From the NCBI RefSeq assembly GCF_041381155.1, contig NC_091135.1, positions 53,643,997-53,707,996 of the forward strand: DNA of 64,000 nt. Reading direction: 5' to 3'. The translations under genes were made by a program, and so were the position numbers. This DNA is from Argopecten irradians. Its lineage: Eukaryota > Mollusca > Bivalvia > Pectinida > Pectinidae. Numbering within the stretch: position 1 is the stretch's first letter; each line of letters opens with the position of its first letter. Below, piece by piece: positions 38,022-50,135 of the stretch. The notes beneath the pieces were generated by a model. It did not search any database, was not told the origin of the DNA, and saw only the letters and a program-made list of their open reading frames with translations.

Positions 38022-38320
38022 CCATATTGTTTTGTTCCTCCAGGAACGGTAACCTTTGGCTGATTGCTGTCCTTCGTGATAATTATGGTATATTTATCAG
38101 CCGTATTGTTTTGTTCTTCCAAGAACGGTAATGGCATGTGCTGGCACTGCTGTCCTTTTTGATAATTATGGTATATTTATCAGCCGTATTGTTTTGTTCT
38201 TCCAAGAACGGTAACCTATAGCTGATTGCTATGGCATGTGCTGGCACTGCTGTCCTTCTTAATAATTATGGTATATTTATCAACCGTATTGTTTTGTTCT
38301 TCCAGAAACGGCAACCTTTG
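38022..38320 (+). repeat. Tandem copies of a splice acceptor and exon start
   Basis: Three decoy units (from ~38022, ~38099 and ~38182) precede the true exon of the SLC49A4-like gene at 38306. Each repeats TATTGTTTTGTTC-TCCA-GAACGGTAA, sometimes continuing into CCT-T-GCTGATTGCT, the start of the exon. Each then runs through GATAATTATGGTATATTTATC. The unit length is about 77-100 bases. The first decoy keeps a usable CCAG acceptor; the next two read CCAAG. Confidence 0.8.
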
Positions 38321-39891
38321 GTTGATTGTTATGGCGTATGGTGCCGCTGGTGTTTACGGAGTATATGGATCGGTATTTGACGTCATCCTTAACCCTGTGG
38401 GAGTTCCTCAGTCTGAAGCTGGCTGGATAGGGTTTTATTCTACTATAGCTGGATGTGCATCAGGACTGGTTATAGCCAGGTTTGTAGTTTGTATTTTTTA
38501 ATATCACGAGAAGGGCTGATTACAATTCCATTATTAAAAGTTTTCGATACAGATTATCACATTTTGTTTTGTCTCATTTTTATTTCATAAAAGAAAATGA
38601 CATTTGAAACTATTGTCTGCTTTAACTTAATATTCAATTATCATTTGTTGAGTTTGTTATTTCAGTATTCCTGGTCGGTGTGTTGTACTAGCGGCAGGTT
38701 CCTTTGTATGTGTAACCAAACTATAGCTTTAAGTACCGTTGAGTGGGAATTTGATTATTTGTTTGCTTCTTGTAAGGTATATTATAAAATCAACAAAGAA
38801 TGTAGAAACCAAATAATACTGACATCAACCAAAGATGTATACACTTATTTATAATGATAATGAATAAATGAGACCTTCAACCCTTATCGATGCCACTTCA
38901 AATTTTTCAAGTGTTTTGAAATAGAATGTTACCGAAATGAAGGAAGCCTATCGCCAAAGGTCTTTTAGGTGATTTGAAATAAAGACTTTGTATCGGTTTA
39001 ATATATTGTTATATTTGCCAGTTTAAATAAAAAATCTAATTTTCAGAACTTACTTTTGGTTATTGTTAGATTTCACTCGATTTTTGCATGAATGCCATCA
39101 CCGAAGTATTTTTAATGAATATCATTAAATGAATGTTAGCTTTTCAGTCCAACTGTATGCCTCGAGTATCATGGGTGGCATGTTCCTGAACGGAGCGAAT
39201 CCTCTGTTCTGCGAGCTAGCATGCGAAGCTGCCTACCCCGTATCCGAGGGACTGGCTGGAGGGTTCATGACCTGGCTTAACAACTTATTTGGCATTATGT
39301 TTCTCATGGCTCTGCTTATTCCGGGTATAGGTATGTATACGGCAATTTTGTTTTCATTAGGTAATGGGTGTACATATGGAAAATTTTAATGGCTCTTTGA
39401 ATTCATAGAATAGGTTTCTTATGGTTTGGTTTGTCTTCCAATAATGAATTCAAAGTAAGGTCTTTCATATCAAAATTGTTTTAGAATGCTTGATATCTTG
39501 TTTCAAGTGTTGGTAACCGTAATGCAGTGTTTTCTCTTCTTGAGGGGAAAAACACTTATCATGTCTTGTCGAAGTTAAATCTCATCAATATCACCCTAGG
39601 TTCATTGCAGTCCTATGAATCAGGGATCACAATGACCCTCAGAGAGATTAGCACCTTTGTACTACTAATCTTCAGAAATGTTTCGTAGATTTTATTTTTG
39701 AATATTACACATTATTTCCAGGAACGGCTTGGATGAATTTCTGTTTGGTTGGAAATGTTGGACTCGGTTTATTAGTATTGTTAGTGTTCTCTGAGAAGTA
39801 CACTCGGGCTGACATTGATATTACCGTCACAGAAGACGGTACAATGGACGTCCAAACGACCGTATATCAAGTTGTTACGTCATACACCTGA

Positions 39892-40337
39892 GTAATTCGC
39901 CTCTGTCCAGTTGGGATTCCTAATGGCTATGAATGCCAACTGAAAGACGTTCAATGCTTAAGTGACTGAACGAACGACGTCCAAACGTCCGCGAAAATAC
40001 TTGTTACGTCGTATGCCTGAGTCGAATTTCTATGGCAATAGGATTGAAGACTTTTCATCCCATACACCAATTTGATTTATCATGAACCTGAGATCAAAAT
40101 ACTATAGACATTTAGATCGTCCGTACGCAAACCTTTCACGACATATACAATCAGTGTATCGTTGTTGGGTTATGAATATGTGTTATAATATATATGATTC
40201 AATTTATCGTTTATAAAGATAAAGTAATGTCATAATAGTCACAAAGGCCTTTGTTGCAAACAAAATTTAGTGACCGACTTCCTATGACATCGTCTTAAGT
40301 AAGACCAGTAGTAGTGGACTACAGTAAAATATTTATT
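39892..40337. other. 3' flank of SLC49A4-like gene with partial last-exon duplicate
   Basis: GACGTCCAAACG...GTTACGTC-TA-CCTGAGT, from the end of the coding region (39846-39895), recurs at ~39975-40025 with differences. This is a short tandem duplication of the last exon end. No other gene was seen. Confidence 0.5.
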
Positions 40338-43300
40338 GATATGTGTCTTATCTAGTCAGAGGTAAGGGGCGAATTACATTGGAATGTGTCTTATCTAGTC
40401 AGAGGTAAGGGGCGAATTACATTCCATGATACATTATTGATATGTGTCTTATCTAGTCAGAGGTAAGGGGCGAATTACATTCCATGATACATTATTGATA
40501 TGTGTCTTATCTAGTTAGAGGTAAGGGGCGAATTACATTCCATGATACATTATTGATATGTGTCTAATCTAGTCAGAGGTAAGGGGCGAATTACATTCCA
40601 TGATACATTATTGATATGTGTCTAATCTAGTCAGAGGTAAGGGGCGAATTACATTCCATGATACATTATTGATATGTGTCTAATCTAGTCAGAGGTAAGG
40701 GGCGAATTACATTCCATGATACATTATTGATATGTGTCTTATCTAGTTAGAGGTAAGGGGCGAATTACATTCCATGATACATTATTGATATGTGTCTAAT
40801 CTAGCCAGAGGTAAGGGGCGAATTACATTCCATGATACATTATTGATATGTGTCTTATCTAGTTAGAGGTAAGGGGCGAATTACATTCCATGATACATTA
40901 TTGATATGTGTCTAATCTAGCCAGAGGTAAGGGGCGAATTACATTCCATGATACATTATTGATATGTGTCTAATCTAGTCAGAGGTAAGGGGCGAATTAC
41001 ATTCCATGATACATTATTGATATGTGTCTAATCTAGTCAGAGGTAAGGGGCGAATTACATTCCATGATAAATCATTGATATGTGTCTAATCTAGTTAGAG
41101 GTAAGGGGCGAATTACATTCCATGATACATTATTGATATGTATCTAATCTAGCCAGAGGTAACGGGCGAATTACATTCCATGATACATTATTGATATGTG
41201 TCTAATCTAGCCAGAGGTAAGGGGCGAATACATTCCATGATACATTATTGATATGTGTCTAATCTAGTTAGAGGTAAGGGGGCGAATTACATTCCATGAT
41301 ACATTATTGATATGTGTCTAATCTAGCCAGAGGTAAGGGGCGAATTACATTCCATGATAAATTATTGATATGTGTCTAATCTAGCCAGAGGTAAGGGGCG
41401 AATTACATTCCATGATACATTATTGATATGTGTCTAATCTAGCCAGAGGTAAGGGGCGAATTACATTCCATGATACATTATTGATATGTGTCTAATCTAG
41501 TCAGAGGTAAGGGGCGAATTACATTCCATGATACATTATTGATATGTGTCTAATCTAGTCAGAGGTAAGGGGCGAATTACATTCCATGATACATTATTGA
41601 TATGTGTCTAATCTAGCCAGAGGTAAGGGGCGAATTACATTCCATGATACATTATTGATATGTGTCTAATGTAGTCAGAGGTAAGGGGCGAATTACATTC
41701 CATGATAAATTATTGATATGTGTCTAATCTAGCCAGAGGTAAGGGGCGAATTACATTCCATGATACATTATTGATATGTGTCTAATCTAGCCAGAGGTAA
41801 GGGGCGAATTACATTCCGTGATAAATTATTGATATGTGTCTAATCTAGCCAGAGGTAAGGGGCGAATTACATTCCATGATACATAATTGATATGTGTCTA
41901 ATGTAGTCAGAGGTAAGGGGCGAATTACATTCCATGATAAATCATTGATATGTGTCTAATGTAGTCAGAGGTAAGGGGCGAATTACATTCCATGATATAT
42001 TATTGATATGTGTCTAATCTAGCCAGAGGTAAGGGGCGAATTACATTCCATGATACATTATTGATATGTGTCTAATGTAGTCAGAGGTAAGGGGCGAATT
42101 ACATTCCATGATAAATTATTGATATGTGTCTAATGTAGTCAGAGGTAAGGGGCGAATTACATTCCATGATAAATTATTGATATGTGTCTAATCTAGTCAG
42201 AGGTAAGGGGCGAATTACATTCCATGATACATTATTGATATGTGTCTTATCTAGTTAGAGGTAAGGGGCGAATTACATTCCATGATACATTATTGATATG
42301 TGTCTAATCTAGTCAGAGGTAAGGGGCGAATTACATTCCATGATACATTATTGATATGTGTCTAATGTAGTCAGAGGTAAGGGGCGAATTACATTCCATG
42401 ATACATTATTGATATGTGTCTAATCTAGTCAGAGGTAAGGGGCGAATTACATTCCATGATACATTATTGATATGTGTCTAATCTAGCCAGAGGTAAGGGG
42501 CGAATTACATTCCATGATACATTATTGATATGTGTCTAATCTAGCCAGAGGTAAGGGGCGAATTACATTCCATGATAAATTATTGATATGTGTCTAATCT
42601 AGCCAGAGGTAAGGGGCGAATTACATTCCATGATAAATTATTGATATGTGTCTAAACTAGCCAGAGGTTAGGGGCGAATTACATTCAATGATACATTATT
42701 GATATGTGTCTAATCTAGCCAGAGGTAAGGGGCGAATTACATTCCATGATACATTATTGATATGTGTCTAATCTAGTCAGAGGTAAGGGGCGAATTACAT
42801 TCCATGATACATTATTGATATGTGTCTAATCTAGTCAGAGGTAAGGGGCGAATTACATTCCATGATACATTATTGATATGTGTCTAATCTAGCCAGAGGT
42901 AAGGGGCGAATTACATTCCATGATACATTATTGATATGTGTCTAATCTAGCCAGAGGTAAGGGGCGAATTACATTCCATGATACATTATTGATATGTGTC
43001 TAATCTAGCCAGAGGTAAGGGGCGAATTACATTCCATGATACATTATTGATATGTGTCTAATCTAGTCAGAGGTAAGGGGCGAATTACATTCCATGATAC
43101 ATTATTGATATGTGTCTAATCTAGTCAGAGGTAAGGGGCTTATTACATTCCATGATAAATCATTGATATGTGTCTAATGTAGTCAGAGGTAAGGGGCGAA
43201 TTACATTCCATGATACATTATTGATATGTGTCTAATCTAGCCAGAGGTAAGGGGCTTATTACATTCCATGATAAATCATTGATATGTGTCTAATGTAGTC

Positions 43301-43450
43301 AGAGGTAAGGGGCGAATTACATTCCATGATACATTATTGATATGTGTCTAATCTAGCCAGAGGTAAGGGGCTTATTACATTCCATGATAAATTATTGATA
43401 TTTGTCTTATCTAGTCAGAGGTAAGGGACGAATTCCATCCCAAGATAAAT
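40338..43450. repeat. 58-bp minisatellite, ~53 copies
   Basis: The unit is TGATATGTGTCTAATCTAG, then YCAGAGGTAAGGGGCGAATT, then ACATTCCATGATACATTAT. Copies are contiguous, 58 bases apart, and mostly over 93% alike. Variants (TCTTAT/TCTAAT, CTAGTC/CTAGCC/CTAGTT/GTAGTC, GATACATT/GATAAATT, GGCGAA/GGCTTA) recur in blocks, showing local copying. The period is not a multiple of three and the frames carry stops, so it is not coding. Confidence 0.97.
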
Positions 43451-44106
43451 TATTCGTAAGGTAACTGTTAAAGACGTTTCATGACTTGCCGAGTATTATG
43501 AATACTACGACATCTCTAGAAGTTTGTGAAATCGTGTGCTGATTCATATTATGAAGCCTGTTTGAATTATTGCTACATGAAACCTTCCCAGGGCAGATCC
43601 CTGTGAAATCAGACATAAAGGACCGTCAAGTCTGGAGCTATCACATTAAGTTGTACGTTTGTTTTTTTCTATTCACACAGTTTTATTTATTAGGATGATG
43701 TAAAACCGTGATATTATATTTAACTTTTATTTCTATAATATCTGTCTCATCGTCTCCAGGTGATATCTCAGAGCATTTTCCTTGCAATATTTGTTGTTAT
43801 TTGTTCTGAACTATGACGAGTTATCTCCCTACAATAACTAACCTTCAAGATGTACCTTTATTAAGGTCCTAGTTTTTAGTATCATCCATAAAATGTCGAA
43901 TACTGTTGGTATCACTAAGGGTGGAAGGAAAATAAATTTGTACAAAAAATCACTGGAATATTGGGTTTGTTCTCAATGTGGATCAATAATTATTCTCGAA
44001 ATGCTAGTAATTAATTAGTTTTCGTACTTGATTCAGGAACTTTTGTGTAAAGTATACTACGATAGTACTATTTACCCTTTGGTCGAAAACGGTATTAGCG
44101 TTTATA
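43451..44106. other. Between minisatellite and gypsy element 2, no gene seen
   Basis: About 650 AT-rich bases without a convincing open frame. Confidence 0.5.
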
Positions 44107-44547
44107 TGGAAATGTTAAATATTTAGAAAATTAACTTTATGTATAATTCAATGAATACACTTAGTCTAATACACTTAGTCTACTATAGGTACACATATAG
44201 CCTTAGACATCAGGTCGCAGTAACCAGACGGTTATAGACGGTTATATGTATATGCCTTGTAGCTATCATGATCAAGTCAACAGATTCCGATACACTATTA
44301 CTTAAATGCATATTCGTGACAAGAAGTGGTCAGATTACTTAAGAAGGATATGTACTCTGACATTTATTATAAAACTGATTGATGTTGAATGTCCATGTAC
44401 CTCTATATAAACTAAGATTTCACAAGTAAACGGGGTCGCTCTTAAGGACTCCACGAATAAACACCAGAAGCTACCAACACGTGTTTGAGTCCTACATATA
44501 CACACCACTACAGAAAATACAACAAACTACAGAACTTCTACATTTCA
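44107..44547 (+). repeat. 5' LTR of gypsy element 2
   Basis: 441 bases, starting TGGAAATGTTAAAT and ending CTTCTACATTTCA. It contains a tandem ACACTTAGTCTAAT duplication that the 3' LTR lacks. CTCTATATAAACTAAG is a likely promoter and AATAAA lies ~100 bases further on. Confidence 0.92.
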
Positions 44548-44548
44548 T

Positions 44549-44566
44549 TGGTGCCGTGACGTCCGA
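44549..44566 (+). promoter_or_regulatory. Primer-binding site of gypsy element 2
   Basis: TGGTGCCGTGACGTCC starts one base after the LTR. A TGG start pairs with the CCA end of a tRNA. The tRNA type was not assigned. Confidence 0.65.
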
Positions 44567-44761
44567 TTTAGGATCTGGGTTGCCTTGGCCACATCGAAAG
44601 TACTACCGCTAATTGCTGATCACCGGTTTACAGGTATGTGGATTTTGCATTCTTGATCCATTTTTGTGAACATTTGCTGTTAGTTTGTCCACCTAGATTT
44701 TTTTTTTCGTTAATTTCGCATTTACGTATCAATTTTATACATCACACAACACACATTAACA

Positions 44762-45979
44762 ATGTCAACTGAACAGTCTGAAGAACCACAACACACACCC
44801 ACAACCTACGCTATTGAGCTATTAACGGCCAACGCCACAAGTGTCACAAATTTAATTCATAATCAGTCTCAGAGACTTAAATTGTTAGAAAACACAACTA
44901 ATAAATTAATCCTTGCAGACAATTCTTGGTGTGCAGGAAAACTTTTTAATGGGGACCGCTCCCAATTTGAACAATGGATGCGGGACATTGATAAACAGGC
45001 ACATATAACTGGCAACCACAACAAAAAACATTTACTAGCGCGCTACAATCCTCCACAGGCCCCGTTTGTGAATTCATCCAACGTTACATAAAAGGTCTCG
45101 AAACTCCAAATTGGACAGAATTAAAAAACCAACTTACTCGTTGTTTTGGCGACATTCAGGGTGCGTCACATGCTTTTGCTCTATTAAAACAAATCACACA
45201 AAGGCCTAACGAACCAGTGCAATTATTTGCACAACGTATCCTTTCCTTAGCTGAGAAAGTATATGAGGGGCATAACCTAGATTCTCCTATTGTTGAACAA
45301 CAGTTAGTAAGATTTTTTGAGGATGGTTTAGAACTCCCAGATATTCGATTGAAAGTGATGCGGGGGGAATTTACTAGTTTTGATAGGGCAGTAAATTGTG
45401 CAATGCGCGAAATGAACATTCGTCATCAATTTGACATTCGTTGTCAAGACCGTCCATCACCACAAACACCATCAACAAACTTTACACAAACCACACCATT
45501 TACACATAATCAGCCAATTAGGGAAGAAGAACCAATGGAAATTGACGCCGCACGATTAAAATCAATTAATGCATTTACCTATGATCACAATAAAACACAT
45601 TCAAACACTACAAAGAGTCGACCACACCAATATCCTAACAACCACTACCATACATCCCAATACAACGACGGATATCACCATACACGTCATTATCCAAGGG
45701 AATACACAAATTCTAATCCACAACCTTATGAACACAGTCCACACCAAAACCCATATCGGCATAGCAATACACACCACCCTCCGGGTCGACCATTATTACC
45801 TAACCCAGGTCGACAACATGTATACAATTCCAGTCAAAACATATCTCAATACCATCGCCCTAGGGGTTACGTCCAAAATTACACATATTCACCTGGCCAA
45901 AGCTATCATTCACAGCAAAATCACCACCATGGTAGGTCACGCCAGTTCAACAAATCCTACCCCCAGGGAAACTAATTAA
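44762..45979 (+). other. gag region of gypsy element 2 (fossil)
   Basis: The first part has the capsid-like pattern of Ty3/gypsy gag (FNGDRSQFEQWMRDIDKQA, LKQITQRPNEPVQLFAQRI). The second part is rich in His, Asn, Pro and Gln with many Tyr residues. No CCHC zinc knuckle was seen, which is unusual but known in some gypsy groups. The region holds about one break. Confidence 0.8.
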
Positions 45980-46121
45980 GGCTCGGTTTCGTGAGGCAGA
46001 TCTCGGGTCACAATCAAATCGGCTATCTTATACAATTAATACTGTAGGCAGTACTCCTAATTCATGTCAGATTAAAATCAGTAAACAAAAATATCGGAGT
46101 CTTTTAGATAGCGGTGCTGAT

Positions 46122-49100
46122 TTGAGCCTCGTTCATTACAGAGTTATTGAACAATTACATCTTACACATTCTATTCAAAGAAGTTCTGTTTACTTGAAAT
46201 CTGTAAATGGTAACAAGCTTGATGTCTCGGGGAAAATATCCTTAAATTTCACAATTCGTGGAGTTAAATTTTCACACACTTTTTGCGTATCAAAGGACAT
46301 GTCTAGAAACTTCATTTTAGGCAGAGATTGGTTTGTTAAAGAAGGAGTTAGTCTTCATTTTGATAAACATGCTTTAAAAGTTAGGAACATCCTAGTACCG
46401 ATCATCGATGATTATTTTGTATCGTCTATTGTCCGTCTACCACAAAAAGTTGTTTTACCACCTCAATCTAGCACAGTGTGTACAGGTAAACTTCCTCATT
46501 ACAGACAATTACATGATTCTAAATTATTTCACATAGAACACAATCATTCTACATCAGCACCATATGAACCAGACATACAGGTACTTGAATCAATTTGTAC
46601 CATTTCTGATTACAAAGCAAAACTTCCTCTCACGATTGTCAATTCTTCACAAAGAACAATCATATTACACAGGGGATGTGCAATCGCTAGGATTACAGAA
46701 ACACATGATAATGAGATATCATCTGTCATATCAGACAATAGTTCAAAAGAATCCAAACAAGAACAATCACAAATTTCACTTGAACATCTTGACACACCAA
46801 GCACTCATAAGAATTTGATGACAAAACTAGTTGAAGACAACATAGATATTTTTGCTGAAAAAGACACAGATCTCACACGCACGGACTTAGTTCAAATGAC
46901 TATCGACACAGGTAACAATTCACCCATTAAACTACGTCCATATCGTACACCATTACAACAACAAGAGAAAATATCAGACGCTATTGACGACATGTTAGAA
47001 GCAAATATTATCTCACCTTCTAGTTCTCCTTGGAGTTTTCCATGTGTTTTAGTCAAAAAGAAAGATGGTAGTCTTAGATTTTGTATAGATTACAGGAAGC
47101 TTAACGCTATCACAAAACCAAATTCATTTCCACTTCCTGTTATTGATGATATTTTAGCAAGACTAGGAAAGAGTATGTATTTCACATCCCTTGATCTTAA
47201 AAGCGGTTACTGGCAAGTACCCCTCAAGCCAGAAGATAGAGAGAAGACTGCGTTCACCTGTCATAAGGGTCTTTATGAGTTTAACGTATGTCCATTTGGT
47301 CTGATGAATGCCCCGCAGGTTTTCTCGTCAGCCATCGCTAAATTGTTAAACGGTGCACAGGCATTCGCCGTAGCTTATCTTGATGACATCTTAATTTTCT
47401 CTAAGTCAGAAGAGGACCATATGTCACATATTCAAGAAATTTTTTCAAGGCTTCGGAAGCATAACCTCCGCTTAAAGTTGAAAAAATGTTCCTTCTTTAA
47501 ACAAGAAACCAATTATTTGGGATTTCAAATCAATCGACAAGGAGTAAAACCAGATAACAATAAGGTTGAAGCAATAAAATCGATGAAACATCCAACAGAT
47601 GTGAAACAGTGTCGGTCATTCATATCACTTTGTAGTTACTATCGAAGGTTTATTCCCAATTTTTCAGCTATTGCGGCTCCTTTGATCAATCTTACTAAAA
47701 AGTATGCAAAGTTTCTTTGGACATCAGAATGCCAACAAGCATTTAACTTTTTAAAAGAGAGTTTGTCAGTTGTTCCTCTACTCAGTTTTCCTGATGTATC
47801 AAAACCATATACCTTATACACAGATGCTTCTGATCACTGTATAGGTGCTGTCCTTACACAACCTTGTGATCCTGGAGAAGAAATAATCCCTGGAGAAACA
47901 AATGAGAAACCTATCTACTTTTTATCCCACAAACTTAACAAAACACAAAGCAAGTGGTCCACAGTTGAAAAGGAGGCCTATGCTATTCACTATGCCCTTA
48001 ACAAACTTCATCATTACTTGCATGGTGCTACATTTACTATCAAAACTGATCACAAACCCCTCAAGGCTTTGCTAAACTCCGATGTCAAGAATCGTAAAGT
48101 ACAATTATGGGCCCTGTCGATCATGTCGTACAATGCAAACATTGAATACATCAAAGGCGGTAAGAATATTATTGCTGACATGCTATCTAGACTTCCTGAC
48201 ACAGATACCATTACTGATAGCAATGATGAAAATGACGAACACGTTGTTGATATCTCTGACAACACATTTCAGGTCAATGCTCTGAATTCCAATACTTTCA
48301 ACACTAAACAGTTTTCAGATTTCAGAATGCCCACTGAGGATATTCCAGACATTGACAGTCATACATTTAAAAACTATAACATGGCCCATGAACAATCTAA
48401 AGACTTTAACATTCTCCATATCAAAACAAAAATACAAGAAGGAAGGGAAGACAAACAAACACGTCAATTTATATTATGTGATGACATAGTATATTACATA
48501 ACAAAACCAGACTCAGAAGCAGAACTCAGACTTTACATACCAGAACATTTGACAAAAGCTGTCATTACACAATATCATGATCGTACAGGTCATCAAGGTA
48601 TAGATAGGACTTATCAGGCAATCAAAAGAAAATACTATTGGCCAAACATTTTCAAACACCTAGACAAATACATCAAAGCTTGTCTCCCATGTCGACAGAC
48701 AGCCACATTTACACCACAAGTTCCCCAACAAGAAACAGATACACCAGCATTTCCCTTTGCAAAAGTGCAGATGGATATCTCAGGGCCACATCACACAACT
48801 CACAGTAACAACAAATACATATTAAGCTTTGTTTGCTGTCTCACAGGATGGGTAGAAGCTTTCCCTCTTCCTACAAAAGAAGCTGTCAATGTTGCACACA
48901 TTATTATGACAGAAATTTTTCCACGTTTTGGTTGCCCTCTACATATTGTCTCTGACAATGGAAAGGAATTTGTAAACAAAATTGTAAAGGATGTCTTGAC
49001 TTATCTAAACATCAATCACATCACAACTAGTTTTTACAACCCCACAGGTAATTCCATGGTGGAAAGAAGCCACAGAACTCTAAATGGAATTTTATCAAAA

Positions 49101-50018
49101 CTTCTACTTGAAACTTCAAATGACTGGGATGAAAACATACCTCATGCATTAGCTAGCATGAGATTTCATGTCAATGAAACTTCAAAATTCAGTCCATTCT
49201 ATTTGTTATATCACAGAGACCCAGTATTGCCTCTTGACACACTTTTGAAACCACGTAGGAAATACCTAGGTGAAGATTTTCACAAACACGTCATTCAAGA
49301 TCAACACGTCACAATAACAAGAGTTGTTAAAAATCTCAAAGCAGCAAAAACTAAACGCACAGAACAAGCTAACAACACTTTACAAGAAACATCATTTAAG
49401 GTAAATGACGCAGTCTACTTGCGAAATCACCAACGCAACACCAAACTTGAACCAAAATGGACACCACACTATCGCATCATAGAACAAACATCTCCATCCA
49501 CATTTATCATTAAAAACCAGCTAGATGGCTCCATACACAAAACACACGCGAAACATTTACAGCCAGCAAAACTTGAATGGGATATCCCCAAACCAAACAG
49601 TACAGACAGACCTACTCGCAAAGCACATTATGCTTGTCCGCCCTCCAGCGATGACGGAAGCGACAGTGACACAGACAATGACATTCCTCAACCACCACCA
49701 AACCGTCCCCGCACAAAAACACAAGTTCGAAAAAACAACCCACAAATTGTAAACCGCACCAAACATCAACGTGACAATTCCTCAGATGATGAACCTGTTC
49801 CCCACATGGAACTTCGAAGTCACAGACATAAAAAGCAACAGAACAGCACAAACATCACTTCCATTGACTGCAGCCAGAACAAGGTAGTTCACACCTCCAC
49901 ACAGACAGATACAAATACATCCCCAGGCAGTACAGATAGCGAACATACACAATCATACAAGGCGGCGATGCAACATATGTTAAAAACACACGAAGCATTG
50001 CTCAATTTATTACCTTGA
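46122..50018 (+). CDS. pol: pol of gypsy element 2: protease, RT, RNase H, integrase
   Basis: A single frame of about 1300 residues that is already open before its first Met. The protease motif LLDSGAD lies just upstream of that Met, so the protein is probably made by readthrough or frameshift from gag, as is usual for the family. Domains by residue: protease about 1-75; RT about 270-450 with the YLDDILIFS active site; RNase H about 560-690 with TDAS and a DHKPL motif; HHCC zinc finger about 820-870 (HDRTGHQG, CLPCRQ); integrase core about 885-1040 with the D, D, E residues (MDISG, SDNGKEF, MVERSH); then a basic, proline-rich tail. A reading frame this long and this ordered suggests recent activity. 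Confidence 0.94.
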   Translation: MSLVHYRVIEQLHLTHSIQRSSVYLKSVNGNKLDVSGKISLNFTIRGVKFSHTFCVSKDMSRNFILGRDWFVKEGVSLHFDKHALKVRNILVPIIDDYFVSSIVRLPQKVVLPPQSSTVCTGKLPHYRQLHDSKLFHIEHNHSTSAPYEPDIQVLESICTISDYKAKLPLTIVNSSQRTIILHRGCAIARITETHDNEISSVISDNSSKESKQEQSQISLEHLDTPSTHKNLMTKLVEDNIDIFAEKDTDLTRTDLVQMTIDTGNNSPIKLRPYRTPLQQQEKISDAIDDMLEANIISPSSSPWSFPCVLVKKKDGSLRFCIDYRKLNAITKPNSFPLPVIDDILARLGKSMYFTSLDLKSGYWQVPLKPEDREKTAFTCHKGLYEFNVCPFGLMNAPQVFSSAIAKLLNGAQAFAVAYLDDILIFSKSEEDHMSHIQEIFSRLRKHNLRLKLKKCSFFKQETNYLGFQINRQGVKPDNNKVEAIKSMKHPTDVKQCRSFISLCSYYRRFIPNFSAIAAPLINLTKKYAKFLWTSECQQAFNFLKESLSVVPLLSFPDVSKPYTLYTDASDHCIGAVLTQPCDPGEEIIPGETNEKPIYFLSHKLNKTQSKWSTVEKEAYAIHYALNKLHHYLHGATFTIKTDHKPLKALLNSDVKNRKVQLWALSIMSYNANIEYIKGGKNIIADMLSRLPDTDTITDSNDENDEHVVDISDNTFQVNALNSNTFNTKQFSDFRMPTEDIPDIDSHTFKNYNMAHEQSKDFNILHIKTKIQEGREDKQTRQFILCDDIVYYITKPDSEAELRLYIPEHLTKAVITQYHDRTGHQGIDRTYQAIKRKYYWPNIFKHLDKYIKACLPCRQTATFTPQVPQQETDTPAFPFAKVQMDISGPHHTTHSNNKYILSFVCCLTGWVEAFPLPTKEAVNVAHIIMTEIFPRFGCPLHIVSDNGKEFVNKIVKDVLTYLNINHITTSFYNPTGNSMVERSHRTLNGILSKLLLETSNDWDENIPHALASMRFHVNETSKFSPFYLLYHRDPVLPLDTLLKPRRKYLGEDFHKHVIQDQHVTITRVVKNLKAAKTKRTEQANNTLQETSFKVNDAVYLRNHQRNTKLEPKWTPHYRIIEQTSPSTFIIKNQLDGSIHKTHAKHLQPAKLEWDIPKPNSTDRPTRKAHYACPPSSDDGSDSDTDNDIPQPPPNRPRTKTQVRKNNPQIVNRTKHQRDNSSDDEPVPHMELRSHRHKKQQNSTNITSIDCSQNKVVHTSTQTDTNTSPGSTDSEHTQSYKAAMQHMLKTHEALLNLLP

Positions 50019-50135
50019 ACTGTCAATCAATTATTCTCATATACATATATTATGGCCTTATACATTGTAATTAATATAATATATTTTTAACTAAGTATAC
50101 TTTTTGTTTTTATTACAGAAAATAGAAAATTCGCA

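Larger units (their letters stand above)
30058..39891 (+). pseudogene. SLC49A4: SLC49A4 (DIRC2)-like MFS transporter, exon 1 missing, probably dead
   Basis: Exons are seen at 30058-30148 (MFLGTGLRCI), 30852-31015 (VLNGIAG...WFPPDQRATTTATSS), 31623-31671 (GPVLVSS), 36728-36781, 36943 to about 37010, 38306-38479 (QSEAGWIGFYSTIAGCASGL), 38666-38776, 39148-39330 (LYASSIMGGMFLNGANPLF) and 39722-39891. The order matches human DIRC2, a 12-helix lysosomal transporter. The terminal exon ends in TGA at 39889. Damage: a TAA at 31012-31014, where paralogs have a hydrophobic codon (TTA to TAA would do it), directly before a good donor. Exon 4 to 5 is out of frame with the obvious splice sites. TAG and TAA lie in frame from 38724, followed by family-like residues in another frame. 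The exon near 37.0 kb has no good donor, and a ~25-residue loop is not found. Exon 1, with the sorting signal and first helices, is absent. The family call is strong; the dead status is likely. Confidence 0.8.

Noticed and set aside
40338-43450. CRISPR-like array
   Set aside because: Units abut without unique spacers, and the sequence is eukaryotic. It is a minisatellite.
45569-45979. Second frame in the His/Thr-rich part of gag
   Set aside because: An overlapping shadow of the His/Pro-rich gag frame caused by its biased composition.
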